Source: Bacillota bacterium
Lineage (GTDB): Bacteria > Bacillota > Clostridia > Christensenellales > Aristaeellaceae
NCBI GenBank assembly: GCA_023416585.1
Contig: JAEZHM010000018.1
Span: forward strand, 1-64,000
DNA: 64,000 nt
Direction: 5' to 3'
A program made the position numbers and the translations under genes. The notes under the pieces are model-generated. The model did no database searches. It was not told where the DNA came from and was given only the letters and a program-made list of their open reading frames with translations. Of the stretch, positions 60,717 through 64,000 are shown piece after piece (the stretch's first letter is position 1; the number at the start of each line of letters is the position of its first letter).

Positions 60717-61826
60717 TTATGGAAACAGATGATCATAAGTAACCGGCCCCACGATACCGTCCACCTTGATCCCCTGATCGCCCTGGAAAGCCACAACTGC
60801 GGCATGGGTCAGCTTGCCGAAGATGCCGTCTGCAACGCCATTCAAGTACCCAAGTACGATCAGCCTGGATTGAATGGCGGCCACATCATCGCCTTTGGAA
60901 CCTTTCTTCAGGTAGCGGCCAATAGGCGGATCGGGAATGAGAGATGATGCTCCCTTGTTCAGTTTCCCCCAAGTAATGGGACCAACGACACCATCCTGTT
61001 CGATATGACAGTTTTTCTGATACAGGATCACTGCGCTGTGGGTAATGCTGCCGAAGATGCCATCGATAGGACCGGTGGCATAGCCTAGGTCTTTCAGCCT
61101 TTTTTGCAGCTTGCGTACATCCTCCCCGCGCATGCCTTCCTCAAGGTAGCGCGTTCCCGTTCCGGTGTTGGTGCCGGAGCCAGTGGAGGTACTTCCGCCA
61201 ATGCTGCCGGCAGGCACGCTGTATTTCTCCAAATCCAAAACATGCAGCGTCTGCGGCCCGGCAACGCCGTCACGGGTGATGGCGAACATTTTCTGGGCAT
61301 CCATCACCGCCTGACGTGTGCTTTCGGTAAACGTGGTGGACAGCGGACCGTCATACAAGCCCAAATCCTGTAAAACCTTATGCAAAGCTTTCACCGCGGC
61401 GCCTTTGCTGCCTTTACGAAGGGTGGGCGTTATCAGATCCACAGTATCGGGCGTGTCTGAAGCACCGGTACACTTGATGGAAAAAGCAATGGAACTGCCG
61501 GCTTTGCGGGATTGGCCGAAGTTGCGCAGCATGAACTTGTTGGTTCCGGCCAGGCAATCTACCGCGAACGCGCCGGTAGTGCCCGAAAGCTGAATGGACT
61601 TAGTGGCGAGCCAGACCCCTTTGTACTGATGCTCCAGTACATAGGTGTAGCCGTCCGCACCGGCAAAATCGATGGTAACATGAGACGAGTTGGTGGTGGC
61701 AGGATAGTCCGTCAGGGAAAAAGTGGGCAGGTCCGCGCTGTCATTGTACTTTTCACCCAGGGACATACAGGGGATGAGCAAACAGATCAAAAGGATCACC
61801 ATGAAGCGGCAAATGGGATGTTTCAT
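60717..61826 (-). CDS. Secreted protein with three PG_binding_1 repeats
   Basis: The 369-residue protein has a signal peptide (about 5-24, ending MSLGEKY) and a beta-rich N-terminal domain (about 30-135). Three peptidoglycan-binding repeats follow at about 145-215, 235-300 and 305-368, each with LKxGxxGxxVxxLQxxLxxLGYxxGxxDGxFG and ending GVVGPxTWxxL. No catalytic domain is recognised. It probably anchors to the wall. ATG 61826 follows GGAGGAG; the reading from 61994 is not a signal sequence. It is divergent from the holin-like gene. Confidence 0.88.
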   Translation of the reverse strand: MKHPICRFMVILLICLLIPCMSLGEKYNDSADLPTFSLTDYPATTNSSHVTIDFAGADGYTYVLEHQYKGVWLATKSIQLSGTTGAFAVDCLAGTNKFMLRNFGQSRKAGSSIAFSIKCTGASDTPDTVDLITPTLRKGSKGAAVKALHKVLQDLGLYDGPLSTTFTESTRQAVMDAQKMFAITRDGVAGPQTLHVLDLEKYSVPAGSIGGSTSTGSGTNTGTGTRYLEEGMRGEDVRKLQKRLKDLGYATGPIDGIFGSITHSAVILYQKNCHIEQDGVVGPITWGKLNKGASSLIPDPPIGRYLKKGSKGDDVAAIQSRLIVLGYLNGVADGIFGKLTHAAVVAFQGDQGIKVDGIVGPVTYDHLFP

Positions 61827-62030
61827 ACTCACTCCTCCACATTCCTTTGGAATGGTAAGCCTTACCGTAGCATTGTTGGTAAACGGTATGCGCCAAACGC
61901 TGCAAGTAGAAGAAATACATGTAAACATTTGTCCAAGCTCCGCAAGAACATCCCAACCGTTCACATTCTGGCAATTTTCCCGCCTCAAACGCATACAATT
62001 GCGTGAAGATTTTTGAAAGGAGAGGAGATC

Positions 62031-62234
62031 ATGCAGGAAACGCAGAGCCGCTGGCGTTCCAAGGCTGCCTGGGCGTCGCTATTGGGCCTGGTAGGCCTCA
62101 TCTTCAGCCATTATGGCCTTTACAATTTGTTGGGCATCACAAACGATACATGGCAGACGCTGGTGGAATCGCTGCTGGCCGCGCTGGTGGCCTTCGGCGT
62201 ACTTAACAATCCCACCGATCCGAGCCACTTCTAG
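62031..62234 (+). CDS. Phi LC3-type holin-like protein
   Basis: The 67-residue protein has two membrane helices, AWASLLGLVGLIFSHYGLYN and WQTLVESLLAALVAFGVLNN, ending NPTDPSHF. This is the small holin family of Lactococcus phage phi LC3. ATG 62031 is seven bases after AAAGGAGAGGAG. No endolysin or other phage gene is adjacent. A wall-binding protein gene lies divergently, so this may be a phage relic or a domesticated lysis or export gene. Confidence 0.8.
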   Translation: MQETQSRWRSKAAWASLLGLVGLIFSHYGLYNLLGITNDTWQTLVESLLAALVAFGVLNNPTDPSHF

Positions 62235-62256
62235 CGGTTGGGTCTTAAATGCCAAC

Positions 62257-62290
62257 AAAGCGGTCCAAACCCAGGACCGCTTTCTTTTTC
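62257..62290 (+). terminator. Intrinsic terminator after the holin-like gene
   Basis: AAAGCGGTCC (62257-62266) pairs with GGACCGCTTT (62274-62283), loop AAACCCA, then CTTTTTC. Confidence 0.9.
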
Positions 62291-62393
62291 ATATAATATT
62301 CCTTAAACTAAAATAGATAAGTCCGCATCAAGGTTCCGTTTTTTGAAATCATATGTGTGATTAATGCCGGTCCGGGTATTTTAAGGGAAAATC

Positions 62394-62422
62394 TGGACAA
62401 GCATCGCAAAATGGCGTATTAT
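62394..62422 (+). promoter_or_regulatory. Promoter of the zinc-ribbon membrane protein gene
   Basis: TGGACA (62394-62399) and TATTAT (62417-62422) are 17 bases apart, 45 bases before the ATG. Confidence 0.65.
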
Positions 62423-62467
62423 GTATGATAATACGAATGTGAGCCGAGAATAAAGGAGGAATCAAGG

Positions 62468-62872
62468 ATGAGCGAAGATTGCGTTCACAAGCCGGATGTA
62501 AGCTGCGGTACATTCCTCCGGCGGTATTTTCAAAAGGATGGCATCCTGATGCAAACCTTCCGCTGCCGCATCTGCGGCGGAGACATCCGCTTTGTGAAAA
62601 AGCCTATCTACCGGCTGCTGGATGTGCTGATCTGGCTTGTGCTGCTGGCATTCATGCTCCTGGCCCGCCTTTTCAAAGCAAACGTGACCGAAAGCATATC
62701 CTTATGGTTGTATATTCTAATCGCCGTGGTGGCGGTTTCGCTGCTTGGTCTTTTGCTGGACATGACCAAGGAATGGTTTTTGCTCAAGTGCGGACGTTTT
62801 GAACTTATAAAGCAGGAGCCAGTGGCGGAAGAGCCGCCCAAAGAGGCCAACTCCAAAGATACCGAGAAATAA
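62468..62872 (+). CDS. Small membrane protein with zinc ribbon, uncharacterised
   Basis: The 134-residue protein has an N-terminal part with Cys and His residues (CVHKPDVSC, CRICGGD) and two membrane helices (about 50-69 and 79-98). A cytoplasmic tail ends in an acidic-Lys stretch (EEPPKEANSKDTEK). Only one clear CxxC pair is seen, so metal binding is uncertain. AAAGGAGG lies before the ATG. The IS element starts 26 bases after its stop, so the insertion spared the gene but may have separated it from former neighbours. Confidence 0.75.
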   Translation: MSEDCVHKPDVSCGTFLRRYFQKDGILMQTFRCRICGGDIRFVKKPIYRLLDVLIWLVLLAFMLLARLFKANVTESISLWLYILIAVVAVSLLGLLLDMTKEWFLLKCGRFELIKQEPVAEEPPKEANSKDTEK

Positions 62873-62933
62873 ATGGAATATGTACGCCGCCCTCAAAGTG
62901 AAGTGACCCCCAAAAGTTAGACAATAATCCGAG

Positions 62934-63776
62934 TTAGGCAACCAGGAGGGCTTGTCGTCTGTGTTTAGCGGGCGTCAAGCCCTTGAGTTTTAGTTTAAGA
63001 CGACGATTGTTGTAGTAGTCGAGATATTCAATCAGCTCATCTTCGAAGTGCTCAAGGGAATCGAATTTCTGCAAATAGAGCAGTTCACTTTTGAGCAGGC
63101 CAAAGAAATTTTCCATTACCGAGTTATCCAGGCAATTGCCCTTTCGCGACATGCTCTGTCGGATACCTTTGACTTCGAGCATCCTTTGATATCGCTTATG
63201 CTGATACTGCCACCCTTGATCGGAATGCAGAATGAGTCTGGTTCCATCTGGCAGTTTCTCAAAAGCTTGGCTAAGCATATCTGTTACCAGTGAAAGAGCG
63301 GGACGATCAGAAATTGTGTAGGTGATTAGATCCCTGCTGCACAAGTCGAGGATGGGCGACAGATACAGTTTTTGTCCGAACAAGCTGAACTCCGTCACGT
63401 CGGTCGCCCATTTCTGATTGGGCTTCTCCGCCTCAAAATTACGATCCAGTAAGTTTGGTGCGATTTTCCCGACTTCGCCTTTGTAGGAATAGTACTTTTT
63501 CATCCTCACTTTGCATACAAGCCCCAACTGTTTCATGAGCCGCTGGACGGTCTTATGATTGATGCAGTATCCCCGATTGCGCAATTCCATCGTGATTCTG
63601 CGATAGCCAAAGCGTCCGCGGTTCTCCATGTAGATCGTAGTGATCTGTTCTTTCATCTCGCTGTATTTGTCTTGAATCGTCTGTTGTTTGGCATAGTAGT
63701 AATACGTTGCCTTAGGCAGGCCCGACACTTCAAATAGCAGCCAGAGCTTATGTTTATGCCTTAATTCCCAGATCAC
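62934..63776 (-). CDS. IS3-family transposase OrfB
   Basis: The 280-residue protein has the HTH_21-type N-terminal part (YMENRGRFGYRRITMELRNRGY) and an integrase core with DDE residues in WATDVTEF, ILHSDQGWQYQH and CLDNSVMENFFGLLKSE. The C-terminal YNNRRLKLKLKGLTPAKHRR is typical. It is intact. The start is GTG overlapping the orfA stop (GTGA), with no A6G slippery run visible at the junction, so OrfB may be made by coupling or by an unrecognised frameshift signal. Confidence 0.93.
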   Translation of the reverse strand: MIWELRHKHKLWLLFEVSGLPKATYYYYAKQQTIQDKYSEMKEQITTIYMENRGRFGYRRITMELRNRGYCINHKTVQRLMKQLGLVCKVRMKKYYSYKGEVGKIAPNLLDRNFEAEKPNQKWATDVTEFSLFGQKLYLSPILDLCSRDLITYTISDRPALSLVTDMLSQAFEKLPDGTRLILHSDQGWQYQHKRYQRMLEVKGIRQSMSRKGNCLDNSVMENFFGLLKSELLYLQKFDSLEHFEDELIEYLDYYNNRRLKLKLKGLTPAKHRRQALLVA

Positions 63777-64000
63777 TTCCGCCTTCTGCTTTGGCGCTCC
63801 TCTTCCAGAACTAAGGCATTCAATTCTTTTAGGTAGTCATTCTCCGCTCGTAACCGTTGATTCTCTGCAATCAGGTCTTCTTCGATCTTCTTGTCCAGTT
63901 TTACCGGACGTCCTTTGCTACCGCGACCACGTCGCTCAATGTACAACCCTGTTGGTCCTTCCTCCAGGTATATGCGCTCCCAATTTCGCACCTGGCGATC
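63773..64000 (-). CDS. IS3-family OrfA, 3' part only
   Basis: The open frame continues past the right edge (DRQVRNWERIYLEEGPTGLY...). The visible part is the linker and leucine-zipper end of OrfA (IEEDLIAENQRLRAENDYLK), with the DNA-binding helix-turn-helix outside the window. It ends with TGA at 63773-63775, overlapping the OrfB start. Confidence 0.88.
   Translation of the reverse strand, partial: DRQVRNWERIYLEEGPTGLYIERRGRGSKGRPVKLDKKIEEDLIAENQRLRAENDYLKELNALVLEEERQSRRRK

Larger units (their letters stand above)
62899..64000 (-). mobile_element. IS3-family (IS150-group) insertion sequence, partial in window
   Basis: The right-hand inverted repeat begins TGAAGTGACCCCCAAAAGTT (from 62899), the IS150-group end wording. 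Inside are orfB and the 3' part of orfA on the minus strand. The left end is beyond the window. No target duplication can be seen from one end. Confidence 0.88.

Overview
The window reads as a chromosomal segment of an anaerobic member of the Bacillota, most likely class Clostridia (inference). Supporting points are strong AGGAGG-type ribosome binding sites, sigma-A-like promoters with 16-18 base spacers, a yybS(DUF2232)-rplI-dnaB-yhaM core block, a polA-coaE-lytic transglycosylase block, YesM/YesN and Bce-type signalling genes, an 811-residue clostridial-type cellobiose phosphorylase, CgeB-family glycosyltransferases and a phi LC3-type holin. Base composition looks moderately G+C rich. No plasmid or phage structural genes are visible. 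One IS3-family element runs off the right edge.

Layout. 1-2000: two tRNAs with their promoter and two poorly characterised genes on the minus strand. 2.1-11.7 kb, plus strand: L-arabinose isomerase, a YesM/YesN sensor pair, then a Bce-type peptide-antibiotic sensing and detoxification module (regulator, kinase, ABC ATPase, permease) split by a 32-bp-arm palindrome. 11.7-16.6 kb: a multi-hairpin repeat, a drug/metabolite transporter, a glycosyltransferase, a MITE-like repeat and cellobiose phosphorylase. 17-20 kb: an M28 peptidase with a membrane tail and an ECF sigma/anti-sigma pair.

20.2-25.7 kb: a three-gene minus-strand operon of two ABC half-transporters with zinc-ribbon N-terminal extensions flanking a DUF1854 protein. 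It is preceded by a promoter, a 35-codon leader ORF and an intrinsic terminator with candidate competing antiterminator pairings. This is the most interesting regulatory structure in the window. 25.7-32.3 kb: a glycan locus with three GT-A-type glycosyltransferases (two carrying repeat-rich C-terminal halves), a CapE/FnlA-type UDP-GlcNAc dehydratase and two convergent CgeB paralogues. 32.3-38.2 kb: an envelope block with an RCC1-repeat secreted protein, a degenerate Lgt-like membrane protein, a NAGPA-type glycosidase, and divergently a CapA-type protein and a PdaC-like deacetylase.

38-47.8 kb: an SDR/TetR divergent pair, the replication and translation core block, a lipoprotein, a membrane protein fused to a PlsC-like domain without the usual catalytic Asp, and a CBO0543 membrane protein. 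47.8-58.8 kb: AzlCD amino-acid exporter, a second multi-hairpin repeat, an M20-like protein with substituted catalytic residues, phosphofructokinase, then a minus-strand run (lipoprotein, polA, coaE, lytic transglycosylase, solute-binding protein) and a GNAT. 58.9-64 kb: a ferritin-like di-iron candidate, small proteins, a triple peptidoglycan-binding protein divergent from a holin-like gene, a zinc-ribbon membrane protein and the IS3-family element.

All coordinates, motifs and pairings were read by eye. Functional calls rest on recognised family motifs and no database search was run.
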